Source of the DNA: Flavobacteriaceae bacterium
GTDB lineage: Bacteria; Bacteroidota; Bacteroidia; UKL13-3
Length of the DNA stretch: 36,633 nt
NCBI GenBank assembly: GCA_009693575.1
Contig: SHWZ01000024.1
Location: forward strand, 1 to 36,633
Direction: 5' to 3'
Shown: positions 25,211 through 33,697 of the stretch, piece by piece
Layout of the letters: the number at the start of each line of letters is the position of its first letter
Position numbering within the stretch: position 1 is the first letter of the stretch
Notes under the pieces: generated by a model
Seen by the model: only the letters and a program-made list of their open reading frames with translations
The model's database searches: none
What the model was told of the DNA's origin: nothing
Program-made: the position numbers and the translations under genes

Positions 25211-25855
25211 ATGAAAACCCTAACAAAAGAAATGTAAGCGGCCATTACACCTCAAATGGCATTAGAATTACTAAAAGACGGCAACAAACGGTTTGTAAAT
25301 AATCTAAAAATAAACCGAAACCTGTTGCAACAGGCAAACGAAACATCAGACGGGCAACATCCTTTTGCGGTTATCCTCAGTTGTATTGACAGCCGAACTT
25401 CTGCCGAATTAATTTTTGATCAAGGCCTTGGAGATGTTTTCAGTATTCGCATTGCCGAAAACATTCTAAATGAGGATATTTTAGGCAGTATGGAATTTGG
25501 TTGCAAAGTAGCAGGAGCAAAAATTATAGTTGTATTAGGACATTCAAAATGCGGAGCAGTAAAAGGAGCTTGCGACGATGTAGAAATGGGTAACTTGTCA
25601 GCATTGCTTACTAAAATAAGACCAGCCGTTGATGATGAAACTACTACAACAGATAATCGCAATTCAGGGAACGCAGCATTTGTAGAAAAAGTAGCAACCA
25701 TTAATGTAAAACGAACTGTTAAGGCCATTATGGAACGAAGCCCGATTTTAAAAGAAATGATTGAAAACGGAGAAATAGGAATTGTAGGTGGAACGCACGA
25801 TATATGAACAGGATTAGTAACATTTTATACTGAAATAATGATAGATAGTTTGTAA
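25211..25855 (+). pseudogene. Beta-carbonic anhydrase interrupted by two in-frame stops
   Basis: The frame from ATG 25211 reads MKTLTKEM, hits TAA at 25235-25237, then continues AAITPQMALELLKDGNKRFV and so on through the enzyme. It meets TGA at 25805-25807 and continues TGLVTFYTEIMIDSL to TAA at 25853-25855. The beta-class zinc ligands are intact: CIDSR and GHSKCGA. The missing end contains the usual last strand (GGTHDI, stop, TGLVTFY). An internal ATG at 25256 could express a 183-residue version that lacks both ends. Both interruptions keep the frame, so they are substitutions rather than indels. Bicarbonate supply would be the role of an intact enzyme. Sequencing error or strain mixture is an alternative. 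Confidence 0.75.
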
Positions 25856-25858
25856 ATA

Positions 25859-26659
25859 CTAAACAGCCACCGCCCCTTTGATAGCAGGATGTGGGTCATA
25901 GTTTTCTAAGGTAAAATCTTCGTATTTGAAATCAAAAACAGACTTCACATCAGGGTTTAGTTTCATTGTTGGATAAGCCTTTGATTCACGACTTAGTTGC
26001 AGGGTTACCTGTTCAAAATGATTCGTGTAGATGTGAGCATCGCCCAAGGTATGAATAAACTCATCAGGCTTCAATCCGCATTCCTGAGCCACCATCAAGG
26101 TGAGCAGGGCATAACTGGCTATATTGAACGGCACGCCCAAAAACAGGTCGGCACTGCGTTGGTATAGTTGGCAGCTTAGTTTGCCATCGGCTACATAAAA
26201 CTGGAAAAGGGAATGGCAAGGCATCAAAGCCATGCGGGGTAGGTCGGCCACGTTCCAAGCACTTACTATCATGCGGCGGCTATCGGGGTTGGTTTTTAGT
26301 TGGTGCAGCACATCAGCCATTTGGTCTATATGTCCGCCATCGGGTTTGGGCCAGCTACGCCATTGGTGTCCATACACAGGTCCAAGGTTTCCATCAGCAT
26401 CCGCCCATTCGTCCCAAATGCTCACCCCGTTTTCCTTCAGGTAGGCCGTGTTTGTTTCGCCTTTCAGAAACCAAATCAATTCGTGAATAATGCTTTTCAA
26501 ATGAACCTTTTTGGTGGTAATTAGTGGGAAGCTCTCACTAAGGTCGAATCGCATCTGATAGCCAAACACACTCTTAGTGCCTGTGCCTGTGCGGTCTGCC
26601 TTCAAAGTGCCGTGTTCAAACACATACTTAAGACAGGTTTCGTATTCGTTATTTGCCAT
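25859..26659 (-). CDS. thyA: Thymidylate synthase
   Basis: 266 residues, close to the 264 of E. coli ThyA. Key motifs are DRTGTGT near residue 22, the substrate-binding [11 protein letters not shown] (about 126-136) and the nucleophile in [11 protein letters not shown] (Cys148). [20 protein letters not shown] and [10 protein letters not shown] complete the signature. It methylates dUMP to dTMP with methylenetetrahydrofolate. The frame ends 4 nt before the carbonic-anhydrase remnant ends, on the opposite strand. A shared terminator separates it from rplS upstream. Confidence 0.98.
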   Translation of the reverse strand: MANNEYETCLKYVFEHGTLKADRTGTGTKSVFGYQMRFDLSESFPLITTKKVHLKSIIHELIWFLKGETNTAYLKENGVSIWDEWADADGNLGPVYGHQWRSWPKPDGGHIDQMADVLHQLKTNPDSRRMIVSAWNVADLPRMALMPCHSLFQFYVADGKLSCQLYQRSADLFLGVPFNIASYALLTLMVAQECGLKPDEFIHTLGDAHIYTNHFEQVTLQLSRESKAYPTMKLNPDVKSVFDFKYEDFTLENYDPHPAIKGAVAV

Positions 26660-26718
26660 GAGACAAAATTGCAGGATGAGTGGGTGAAGGATATGGAAAG
26701 ATTATCCACCTTTTACAA

Positions 26719-26750
26719 AAAAAGCCCATCCATTGCTGGATAGGCTTTTT
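26719..26750. terminator. Bidirectional-looking terminator between rplS and thyA
   Basis: AAAAAGCC (26719-26726) pairs with GGCTTTTT (26743-26750); after one mismatch the stem continues ATCC/GGAT around a 6-nt loop. Read on the minus strand, the stem ends in a T-run. It therefore terminates rplS transcripts before thyA. Confidence 0.75.
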
Positions 26751-26767
26751 GAATTTTCATGCAAGAG

Positions 26768-27115
26768 TTATTTGTTACGTTTTTCTTTGATACGGGCTTT
26801 CTTTCCTGTGAGGCCACGCAGGTAGAACAACCTTGCACGGCGAACCTTGCCGCGGCTCAACACATCTATCTTGGCTATGTTGGTGCTGTGCACTGGAAAA
26901 ATACGTTCGACACCGATACCGTTCGAAATTTTGCGAACGGTGAAAGTTTCGTTCAGGCCATTGTTGCGGCGTTGTAGGCAAACCCCTTGGTATTGCTGCG
27001 TGCGTTCCTTGGTGCCTTCTTTTATTTTGTAATGCACTACGATTGTATCGCCAGCCTTGAAGACTGGAAGGTCAGTCCTAATGTATTCTTGTTCAACTAA
27101 TTTGATGAGATCCAT
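26768..27115 (-). CDS. rplS: 50S ribosomal protein L19
   Basis: 115 residues, normal for L19. Signatures are the N-terminal [40 protein letters not shown], and the [20 protein letters not shown] motif at the C-terminus. L19 sits at the subunit interface near bridge B8. Here it stands alone rather than with rpsP, rimM and trmD. A terminator follows it, and a −7-like box precedes it. Confidence 0.98.
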   Translation of the reverse strand: MDLIKLVEQEYIRTDLPVFKAGDTIVVHYKIKEGTKERTQQYQGVCLQRRNNGLNETFTVRKISNGIGVERIFPVHSTNIAKIDVLSRGKVRRARLFYLRGLTGKKARIKEKRNK

Positions 27116-27135
27116 GATGCTAAAATTTTGGAGTG

Positions 27136-27143
27136 CAAAAGTA
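27136..27143 (-). promoter_or_regulatory. Candidate −7 box for rplS
   Basis: The reverse strand reads TACTTTTG followed by CACTCC, 20 nt before the rplS start. It matches TAnnTTTG and resembles the element before infA. No TTG at the right −33 distance is seen. Confidence 0.45.
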
Positions 27144-27177
27144 AGGCTGAGTTTTCAACCTAAAAAATGTTTTTTTC

Positions 27178-27642
27178 TTAATCTTCTTCTACTTGCTCCA
27201 CCTTGAAAACCAACTTGTTTGATGCGAAGAAGTTAATAATTGAGCTAATAGCCGTTGCGAAGATGGGGGCAAGGAAAAGCCTTTGTTTGCTCAGAAAGGC
27301 GGGTAGCCATGTAGCCACATCCACGAAATAATAGACTAGCCCGATATTGATAAAGAAGCCAATGAGGTAAACAGCTAGGAACTTTCTGAAATATTTTTTT
27401 TCCTTTTTTGTCTGATGGCGGAAAGTCCAATTTTTGTTCACGTAGTAGCTCACTATAAGACCCACGATGCTACCAATGACTTGATATAGGAGGTAAAATT
27501 TCCCTACATCCCCATAAAAAATCAAGTGGCCTTTGCACAGAAGGGCATAAGTAATGTAGCCCGCTACAAACGAGGCTGCTCCCACTATCCCAAACTTTAC
27601 CAGCTTGCGAAACGAAGAGTTTTTTAGGATTATCTGAATCAA
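27178..27642 (-). CDS. GtrA family membrane protein
   Basis: 154 residues with four hydrophobic segments. The family start is visible as LVKFGIVGAASFVAGYITYA, followed by the second half VSYYVNKNWTFRHQTKKEKK with the conserved NxxWTF motif. GtrA-like proteins are proposed to help move lipid-linked sugars across the membrane. No glycosyltransferase partner is adjacent. A near-consensus TATTTTCG box about 10-20 nt upstream may be its promoter, but it differs by one base from TAnnTTTG. Confidence 0.85.
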   Translation of the reverse strand: MIQIILKNSSFRKLVKFGIVGAASFVAGYITYALLCKGHLIFYGDVGKFYLLYQVIGSIVGLIVSYYVNKNWTFRHQTKKEKKYFRKFLAVYLIGFFINIGLVYYFVDVATWLPAFLSKQRLFLAPIFATAISSIINFFASNKLVFKVEQVEED

Positions 27643-27687
27643 AACGGCTGCGAAAATAGTGGCGGTAGCTTAGCTGAAAATTATTGG

Positions 27688-28227
27688 TTGGTTAGAAGTG
27701 GCTATTTTAGCCCCTTGAAACTACTTTTATTTTCAGGGTTGCTTGTTTGCTTTTTAGCTTGTGCTCAAAAGTCAAGCATTTGGAAAAACACCAAACGGGA
27801 CGGGTATGTTTTGTTGGGCAAAGCCTCTCTTGGCAAACTATTTTTCAGCGATTCCTTTCCTTGGCTAACTAAGGGGATTGCTGAATACCCGGCCACTGAT
27901 ACTGCTGCCCTTAGTTGGATAAAGCAAAATAAAGCCCGCCTAAGTTTTGAAGTATATGCAGCCACTTGGTGCAGCGATACCTGGAATTTGTTGCCCAAAT
28001 TTTTCAAGGTGTTGGGCACTGCTCAAATTCACCACTCCAAGGTTCCTATCTATTTGCTTAACCGGAGAAAGCACTTGCCTCATTGGTTGATCAGGCCATG
28101 GGGAGTTAGAAGTGTGCCAATGTTCATCGTAAAATTAGATGGGAGCGTCATGGGAAGAATTGTAGAAAGCTTGCCCGCTGGCGTAAGCATGGAAATGGCT
28201 ATCAGAAATTGTTGTGATAAACGCTAA
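27688..28227 (+). CDS. Thioredoxin-like protein, probable lipoprotein
   Basis: 179 residues from TTG 27688; a second TTG at 27715 gives the better signal sequence (LKLLLFSGLLVCFLACAQ with a lipobox-like FLAC). The thioredoxin-like core is seen in VYAATWCSDTWNLLPKFFKV (about 90-109) and the cis-Pro region VRSVPMFIVKLDG (about 147-159). The active-site motif is CSDT, so the second cysteine of CXXC is missing. Classical disulfide exchange is therefore unlikely, and similar single-cysteine members have unknown roles. Its stop is 13 nt from the convergent hscA stop. Confidence 0.65.
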   Translation: MVRSGYFSPLKLLLFSGLLVCFLACAQKSSIWKNTKRDGYVLLGKASLGKLFFSDSFPWLTKGIAEYPATDTAALSWIKQNKARLSFEVYAATWCSDTWNLLPKFFKVLGTAQIHHSKVPIYLLNRRKHLPHWLIRPWGVRSVPMFIVKLDGSVMGRIVESLPAGVSMEMAIRNCCDKR

Positions 28228-28240
28228 AAATCAAGTACCA

Positions 28241-30097
28241 TTACACTGCCTTACCTTTCAAAGCCTCGGCAACCACCAAGTCCATTACCCGTTCGGCAAA
28301 AGGGCGTGTGAGTTCGTTTAAGGTTTCGATGGATGCCGTGATTAATTTACGGTCTGGGTTGCTTTTTATGGCCTTCAATTCGTCCACTTGTACTTTCACA
28401 GTTGCAACTTCCTCCTTGGTGAGCAAACTTCCATGTTTAATAATGAAGCGTTCGGTAGTATAAATCATTTGCTCGGCTTCCGTTCGTACTTCCGTGAGCA
28501 GTCGGGTCTCCACATCTTGCTGTGCATGGGTGATTGAATCCAGAAGCATCTGCTCCAACTGCCCGTCAGAGAGCCCGTAGCTTGGCTTCACTTCCACGGT
28601 TTGCTTCACACCGCTGCGGGTTTCCTCGGCTTCCACTTTCAGTATACCATCTGCATTCAAAATAAAACGCACCTGCACTTTGGGTAGTCCGGCTGGCATG
28701 GCGGGGATGCCTTTCAGTTCAAATTCTCCCAGCTTGCGGTTATCGGCCACCAGCTCTCGTTCGCCTTGATACATATTTATCTTGATGGCAGTCTGGGCAT
28801 CTTGCGAAGTAGTATATTCTCTGGCTGCACTAGCCGGCACTTTGTTGTTTCGTGGAATAATAGTATCCATCAAGCCACCCAAGGTTTCTATCCCAAGCGA
28901 AAGCGGAGTAACATCCAACAACAGTAAATCTGTTCGGTTGCCACTGAGAATATCAGCCTGCACCGCTGCCCCCAAAGCCACCACTTCGTCAGGGTTCAGG
29001 TGGTCGTTGGTAGTAGATTGGGGGAAAAAATCTTTGACAGCCTGCTTCACCAGAGGGCTGCGGGTACTTCCTCCCACCAGCACCACATCTTGTATTTGGG
29101 CCAATTCCAAACCTGAATCTTTCAAGGCCAATTTGCAGCAAACCAATGTTTTCTGGATGATTGGTTCAGCCAATTCCTCAAACTCAATTTTGGTAATTTC
29201 CAAGAGCATTTCCCCAAACGAAAAAGCCGCCTGTTCCTTCTCACTCAATTGTTTCTTAGCTTCCTCGGCCAATAGTCTAATTTCTTGTTCTTTCCCTGAA
29301 TCAGAAATTTGGATAGTATATTTTGATTTCCAGAAATTGACAATTGCAATGTCCAAATCATTACCGCCTAATGCTGTATCGCCGTTGGTGCTTAGCACCT
29401 CAAATACACCATTGGTAATTTGCAAAATGGATATATCGAACGTACCACCCCCAAGGTCGTACACTGCTATGGTTTTATCGTGCGTTTTATCTAATCCCAA
29501 TCCGTAGGCTAGGCTTGCGGCAGTAGGCTCATTCACTATTCGCAGCACTTCCAATCCGGCTAGTTTTCCTGCATCCCGGGTAGCCTGTCGTTGACTGTCA
29601 TTGAAATAAGCCGGCACTGTTATCACAGCCTTGTTAATAGGCTGCCTCAGGTAATGTTCTGCCTTTGCTTTCAGTTCTTTCAAAATGTAACTGCTTAATT
29701 CTATTGGGCTATATAATTTACCACCCAGTTCCACCATCACCATGCCTTCGCCTACTCCATCCGATAGGATAGGCTTACTTAGTTTATAGCCAATTACTTT
29801 TCCTGCAAGGTCTGCATAGCTCTTGCCCATCAACAATTTGACTGAATGAACTGTACTGCCTGGGTGCTCTATCAAATGAAGTTTAGCTTCATTTCCTATA
29901 GTTACTTTCCCCTGTTCATCTATATGTACGATGCTTGGCACAATCACCTGTCCATCTCCATCGGATAATGCTATTGGGTGCTTGGTTTCTTTGCTTACAA
30001 AAGCCACCAGACTATTGGTAGTACCAAGGTCTATGCCCACAATGAGCTCTTCTTCTTTCAGACTTCCTGTTACGATATTGATTGCTATTTTTCCCAT
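28241..30097 (-). CDS. hscA: Hsp70-family Fe-S cluster assembly chaperone HscA
   Basis: 618 residues. ATPase-domain motifs are VGIDLGTTNSLVAF (about 19-32), the central YDLGGGTFDISIL and VLVGGSTRSPLV. It shows HscA-type features rather than DnaK: short length, GDTALGGNDLD with NDLD in the position where DnaK usually has EDFD, VKPSYGLSDGQLEQMLLDS, and no glycine-rich DnaK tail. HscA normally works with HscB to release Fe-S clusters from IscU. No hscB, iscU or fdx lies nearby, so the gene is separated from its usual partners. A DnaK-like role cannot be fully excluded. Confidence 0.88.
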   Translation of the reverse strand: MGKIAINIVTGSLKEEELIVGIDLGTTNSLVAFVSKETKHPIALSDGDGQVIVPSIVHIDEQGKVTIGNEAKLHLIEHPGSTVHSVKLLMGKSYADLAGKVIGYKLSKPILSDGVGEGMVMVELGGKLYSPIELSSYILKELKAKAEHYLRQPINKAVITVPAYFNDSQRQATRDAGKLAGLEVLRIVNEPTAASLAYGLGLDKTHDKTIAVYDLGGGTFDISILQITNGVFEVLSTNGDTALGGNDLDIAIVNFWKSKYTIQISDSGKEQEIRLLAEEAKKQLSEKEQAAFSFGEMLLEITKIEFEELAEPIIQKTLVCCKLALKDSGLELAQIQDVVLVGGSTRSPLVKQAVKDFFPQSTTNDHLNPDEVVALGAAVQADILSGNRTDLLLLDVTPLSLGIETLGGLMDTIIPRNNKVPASAAREYTTSQDAQTAIKINMYQGERELVADNRKLGEFELKGIPAMPAGLPKVQVRFILNADGILKVEAEETRSGVKQTVEVKPSYGLSDGQLEQMLLDSITHAQQDVETRLLTEVRTEAEQMIYTTERFIIKHGSLLTKEEVATVKVQVDELKAIKSNPDRKLITASIETLNELTRPFAERVMDLVVAEALKGKAV

Positions 30098-30214
30098 GAT
30101 TTTTCGTGGTGCAAGTTTCGGGGAAGAATTCGTTAAGTGTATTTTCTATTTCGCCAAAGAAGTAGTAATCCGAGAATTTTACCACAGGAGCCGTGGCACG
30201 ATTGGAAGGTTACA
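30098..30214. other. Intergenic gap upstream of hscA
   Basis: About 117 bp between the hscA start and the end of the interrupted gene upstream. A weak GAAACTTG sequence on the minus strand lies near the hscA start, but it does not fit TAnnTTTG. No coding frame was recognised. Confidence 0.3.
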
Positions 30215-30724
30215 CTATTCCGCACTGCAGACAACAATTTTCGATAAGGATTTCATATTTCGTGCTCCTCCTTTTATGTCTTTAGTTGTTAGCAGTAATA
30301 TGCGGTTGTCCATTTCTTAAATTTTCTTTCCGTCCATTTCAGTGACAATGTAAAGGTTGTTGCCAGTTTCCGTATTGTAAATCTCATTGAAGGAAAAGAC
30401 AATTTTATAGCCATCGGAAGCAACAAATAAAAAATAGTAGTAGTTCAACATGCGTGATTTTTCGTATTGAAAAGCTACACTGTCCAAGATATTTTTTAGC
30501 AATACCACTTTTACAGATTTCGCTTTTTCCTCCTTTTTGGGTGAACAACTTGTGTTGATATCTGTCAACTCAATGGTGGGGTATCGTTGTAAATCAGCTA
30601 ACGAAATTGTCTTTTCAGTTTTAACCTTTCCATTAATTTTAAACTCATTGGTTGCTTCAGTTTGGGCTTGAGTGCATAAGCCGGTTATTGTAAAAATTAG
30701 CAGTAGAATGTATGCTTTAGTCAT
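30215..30724 (-). pseudogene. Secreted molybdopterin-oxidoreductase-fold-like protein, interrupted by a stop
   Basis: The first 135 codons (30724 to 30317) give a signal peptide (about residues 3-20) and then FKINGKVKTEKTISLADLQR, a Cys at residue 60 and VASDGYKIVFSFNEI. After TAA at 30317-30319 the same frame continues for 33 codons: EMDNRILLLTTKDIKGGARN, then MKSLSKIVV, to TAG at 30215. The overall pattern (KISLADLQ, ASDGYK, late RNMKSLSKIVV) resembles small sulfite-oxidase-fold proteins annotated as molybdopterin-binding. The continuation makes sense as the domain end, so the stop is probably a nonsense substitution. Assignment to the fold is tentative. Confidence 0.6.
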
Positions 30725-30765
30725 GTTGTTGTTTTATATAATTTTGTTATGGGTTGGCCAAGTTG

Positions 30766-31083
30766 CTATTCCTTTGAGGGCACTGCGAAAAAATCTTTAT
30801 GTATTTCGATGCAAATTCGTTCACATAGGTCGTTCACTTCTTTCAAATTGACCTTTTTAGTATATAGGTATTCAGTAAGGCTATCATCGTTGCCAATAAT
30901 TATATTTCCAGCTTCGTCTTTACGAATTTCAAAACTAAACGATCTATCAAATTCCTTATTAATATAAACTTGATAGGAGGCTAATATTTCAGCAGGTTCT
31001 TTAATCTTTTTCCCTTCCATGAAGCTTACCCAAGAATATTGTTTTGCTTCGCGGTCTCTCTTGATTTCAAAGTTAAAGTTCAT
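30766..31083 (-). CDS. Hypothetical protein
   Basis: 105 residues, starting MNFNFEIKRDREAKQYSWVS. No signal peptide, membrane segment or recognisable motif is visible; the sequence is charged and probably a small soluble cytoplasmic protein. It is AT-rich relative to the housekeeping genes nearby. It lies 41 nt upstream of the interrupted molybdopterin-like gene on the same strand, so the two could share a transcript. The function cannot be given. Confidence 0.55.
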   Translation of the reverse strand: MNFNFEIKRDREAKQYSWVSFMEGKKIKEPAEILASYQVYINKEFDRSFSFEIRKDEAGNIIIGNDDSLTEYLYTKKVNLKEVNDLCERICIEIHKDFFAVPSKE

Positions 31084-31223
31084 AGCTAAATTATCTAATA
31101 AATAATCAATGCTGCAAATATGAGCAAACCTACCAACTGCGGCTATTTTTTATTTTCATTTCCTTCCATTTCTCTTAAAAAAGTTTTTGCCTGCGGTTGG
31201 TGTTTTCACCAGCCACTAAAATG

Positions 31224-32033
31224 CTACCCAAGCATCTCTTTAAACAAATGTAGCAGCTTGGGTTCTGCTTCATTGGCTACTGCAATAATATCTTCTATCT
31301 TGGCTTTTTTTAGTCTGGGTTCGTAGCAAAGGTCTGTGATGATGCTGGCGGCAAAAACTTTCAATCCAGCATGGACGGCAGCAATTACTTCAGGCACAGT
31401 ACTCATGCCAACAAGGTCTGCTCCAACAGTACGCAGATACTTATATTCAGCCCGTGTTTCCAAGTTGGGGCCGGGTACACTCACATATACTCCTTCATGA
31501 AAATTGTATCCAGCTTTTGTACAGATGACTTTTCCTTTTTGCAGCAATTGATAGTTGTAAGGTTCCAGCATATCAGGAAATCGGACTCCCCAAACATCCA
31601 CATTGGCTCCCGTCAGTGGGTTTTGGTTTTGTAAGTTTATATGGTCTTCAATCAGCACAAGGTCGCCTAGTTCATAGGCTGGGTTCAGTCCACCACTGAT
31701 ATTGGAGATAAAAAGCTGTTCAATTCCCAACAGTTTCATCACTCTTACCGGAAAAGTGACCTGCTGCATGGTATACCCTTCATAGAAATGAAACCTGCCT
31801 TGCATCACAACCACAGGCTTGCCCGATAAATGGCCAAAGATGAGTTTCCCCGCATGGCTTTCCACGGTCGAGATTGGAAAATGCGGGAGCTCATGGTAGT
31901 CAAATACTTTTTCTATCTCCACTTCGTCGGCCAATTTGCCAAGCCCTGTGCCAAGTATGATACCTGTGAGCGGCTCAAAAGAAGTATGCTGACGAATGTA
32001 GGCGGTGCAGGCGAGGGCTTGTTCAGGGTTCAT
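31224..32033 (-). CDS. Purine nucleoside phosphorylase
   Basis: 269 residues, the usual length of the trimeric class (PNP I). Motifs are TGIILGTGLGKLADEVE (about 18-34), VESHAGKLIFGHLSGKPVVV, GRFHFYEGYTMQQVTFPVRV and the base-binding VGADLVGMSTVPEVIAAVHA near 188-207. The enzyme splits purine (deoxy)nucleosides with phosphate for salvage. The gene is flanked by unrelated neighbours and has no obvious operon partner. A TTTCTTTG sequence shortly upstream is only a poor match to TAnnTTTG. Confidence 0.95.
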   Translation of the reverse strand: MNPEQALACTAYIRQHTSFEPLTGIILGTGLGKLADEVEIEKVFDYHELPHFPISTVESHAGKLIFGHLSGKPVVVMQGRFHFYEGYTMQQVTFPVRVMKLLGIEQLFISNISGGLNPAYELGDLVLIEDHINLQNQNPLTGANVDVWGVRFPDMLEPYNYQLLQKGKVICTKAGYNFHEGVYVSVPGPNLETRAEYKYLRTVGADLVGMSTVPEVIAAVHAGLKVFAASIITDLCYEPRLKKAKIEDIIAVANEAEPKLLHLFKEMLG

Positions 32034-32163
32034 GGGGCAAAGAAATGTGATAATTTGGAAATGTGGTAATGTGTTTTAATGACTTTTCATACTGATTGTC
32101 CGACCTCTGAACTCTGGCATCTCACATCTTCCCCCCTATTATTGCCTAATCAATTTTACCAAA

Positions 32164-32790
32164 ATGATCAAGAACTTAATTCTATCGGTGTTTCTACTTT
32201 TTAGTGTTGCCACAAATGCTGAAATTCTTCCAACCAAACCTCCAACCAAGAAGCCCGAATTCAATCACAAAAGTGTGGCCAGCATATTTCCGTTCAGGGC
32301 ATTTGCCAATACCATGATGTTTGGCTTTGAAACCAAAACCAGTGACAAAGCTTGTTTCAAAATTGTAGCTGGTGTCACCTATTTTGAGAAGGATAATATT
32401 GGCTTCACGGAGATTTACAACTACACTGGTGGGCGGTTTGAGGCTCAGTACAAAAATTTTATTGGCAAAAATGCTAAGGCTTTCAATGGGCTATATGTGG
32501 CTCCTTTCCTGTTATACAAAACTTCCAGTTTTAAGTATGAAACCAATAAGGTGAACGGATGGCAAGACACAACAGTGAATGGCAGTGTGAGCATGAAAGG
32601 GGTAGGCATTGTGTTTGGCTACCAAACCACCATTGCCGAATCGGCCACTATTGATTTCTTCCTTGGACAAGGATTTTTCAAAAGCAAAGGCCGCAACCCC
32701 GAAGACCTTGACAATGCCAACCGACCGTTTGACACGTTTAGCAGTGCCATCGGTTTTTATACAGGGTTCAGTGTTGGTATTGGACTTTAA
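32164..32790 (+). CDS. Predicted outer-membrane beta-barrel protein of unknown function
   Basis: 208 residues. A signal peptide is present (KNLILSVFLLFSVATNAE). The mature part has alternating polar/hydrophobic strands such as NTMMFGFETKTS, CFKIVAGVTYFEK and GRFEAQYKNFIG, and ends SAIGFYTGFSVGIGL. This suggests a small outer-membrane barrel, loosely like DUF3575 or OmpW-type proteins, but no specific family is recognised. It is a single gene between the phosphorylase and exonuclease III. Confidence 0.6.
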   Translation: MIKNLILSVFLLFSVATNAEILPTKPPTKKPEFNHKSVASIFPFRAFANTMMFGFETKTSDKACFKIVAGVTYFEKDNIGFTEIYNYTGGRFEAQYKNFIGKNAKAFNGLYVAPFLLYKTSSFKYETNKVNGWQDTTVNGSVSMKGVGIVFGYQTTIAESATIDFFLGQGFFKSKGRNPEDLDNANRPFDTFSSAIGFYTGFSVGIGL

Positions 32791-32925
32791 TACAAATAAG
32801 CAATATTCAATAAGCATTAGGTAGTGTTTATTCTCGCTTGTTGGATGGCTATGTTTTCATGGAAAAGGTCTTGTCGCAACTATTAACTCACATTTTCATA
32901 TTCTCACATTTCTACATTCTAAGGT

Positions 32926-33690
32926 ATGCGAATTACTTCTTATAATCTCAACGGCATCCGCTCAGCACTGAGCAAAGACTTAGCTGGCTGGCTGAAGGCT
33001 GACAATGGCGACATATACTGTTTTCAAGAAACCAAGGCACAGCCCGAGCAAATAGATGAAAGTGTGTTTGCCGAATTGGGCTACCACACTGCATGGCACT
33101 CTGCCGTGAAAAAGGGATATAGTGGTGTTGGTATCATTAGCAAAACCAAACCTCTTCATATCGAGATAGGTTGCGGCAACTCACTTTACGACAGCGAAGG
33201 CCGAGTAATCCGGGCTGATTTTGAGAATGTTTCCGTAATCAGTGTGTACATGCCTTCTGGCACTACAGGCGATGTGCGGCAAATGTTTAAGTATGGCTGG
33301 CTTGAATTTTTTTATGGATATGTGAATGATTTGAAGAAGAAGATTCCCAACCTTGTTGTTTGTGGCGATTTCAATATTTGCCACCGAGCCATTGATATAC
33401 ACGACCCAAAAGGAAACGCCCAAAGCAGCGGATTTCTGCCAGCTGAGCGTGACTGGATGGAAAAACTTTTCAGCAATGGTTGGGTTGACAGCTTCCGCCA
33501 GTTGAATCAACAGCCCCACAGCTACACATGGTGGAGTTTCAGAGCAGGGGCAAGGGGAAATAACAAAGGTTGGCGTATAGATTACTGTGCAGCCTCCGAT
33601 TCACTAAAAGAGAAAATTAAAAGCTCTTGGATAAAGCCTCAGGCCATGCACTCCGACCATTGCCCTACGGGTGTGGAACTGGATTTTTAG
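32926..33690 (+). CDS. xth: Exodeoxyribonuclease III
   Basis: 254 residues. Typical AP-endonuclease motifs are SYNLNGIRSALSKDLAGWL, IYCFQETKAQPEQ with the catalytic Glu, VCGDFNICHRAIDIHDPKG and the C-terminal WRIDYCAAS...MHSDHCPTG with Asp and His. It repairs abasic sites and acts as a 3'-5' exonuclease on duplex DNA. AAGG lies just before the ATG at 32926. It converges with the response-regulator gene, with 7 nt between the stops. Confidence 0.96.
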   Translation: MRITSYNLNGIRSALSKDLAGWLKADNGDIYCFQETKAQPEQIDESVFAELGYHTAWHSAVKKGYSGVGIISKTKPLHIEIGCGNSLYDSEGRVIRADFENVSVISVYMPSGTTGDVRQMFKYGWLEFFYGYVNDLKKKIPNLVVCGDFNICHRAIDIHDPKGNAQSSGFLPAERDWMEKLFSNGWVDSFRQLNQQPHSYTWWSFRAGARGNNKGWRIDYCAASDSLKEKIKSSWIKPQAMHSDHCPTGVELDF

Positions 33691-33697
33691 TCAGAGA

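Noticed and set aside
25235-25807. Alternative genetic code or programmed stop read-through to explain the in-frame stops
   Set aside because: Both TAA and TGA occur as interruptions, and both are ordinary terminators of core genes here (for example TGA ends rpsE and rplO, TAA ends rpoA). A single recoding rule cannot explain both, and no SECIS-like or other recoding signal was recognised.
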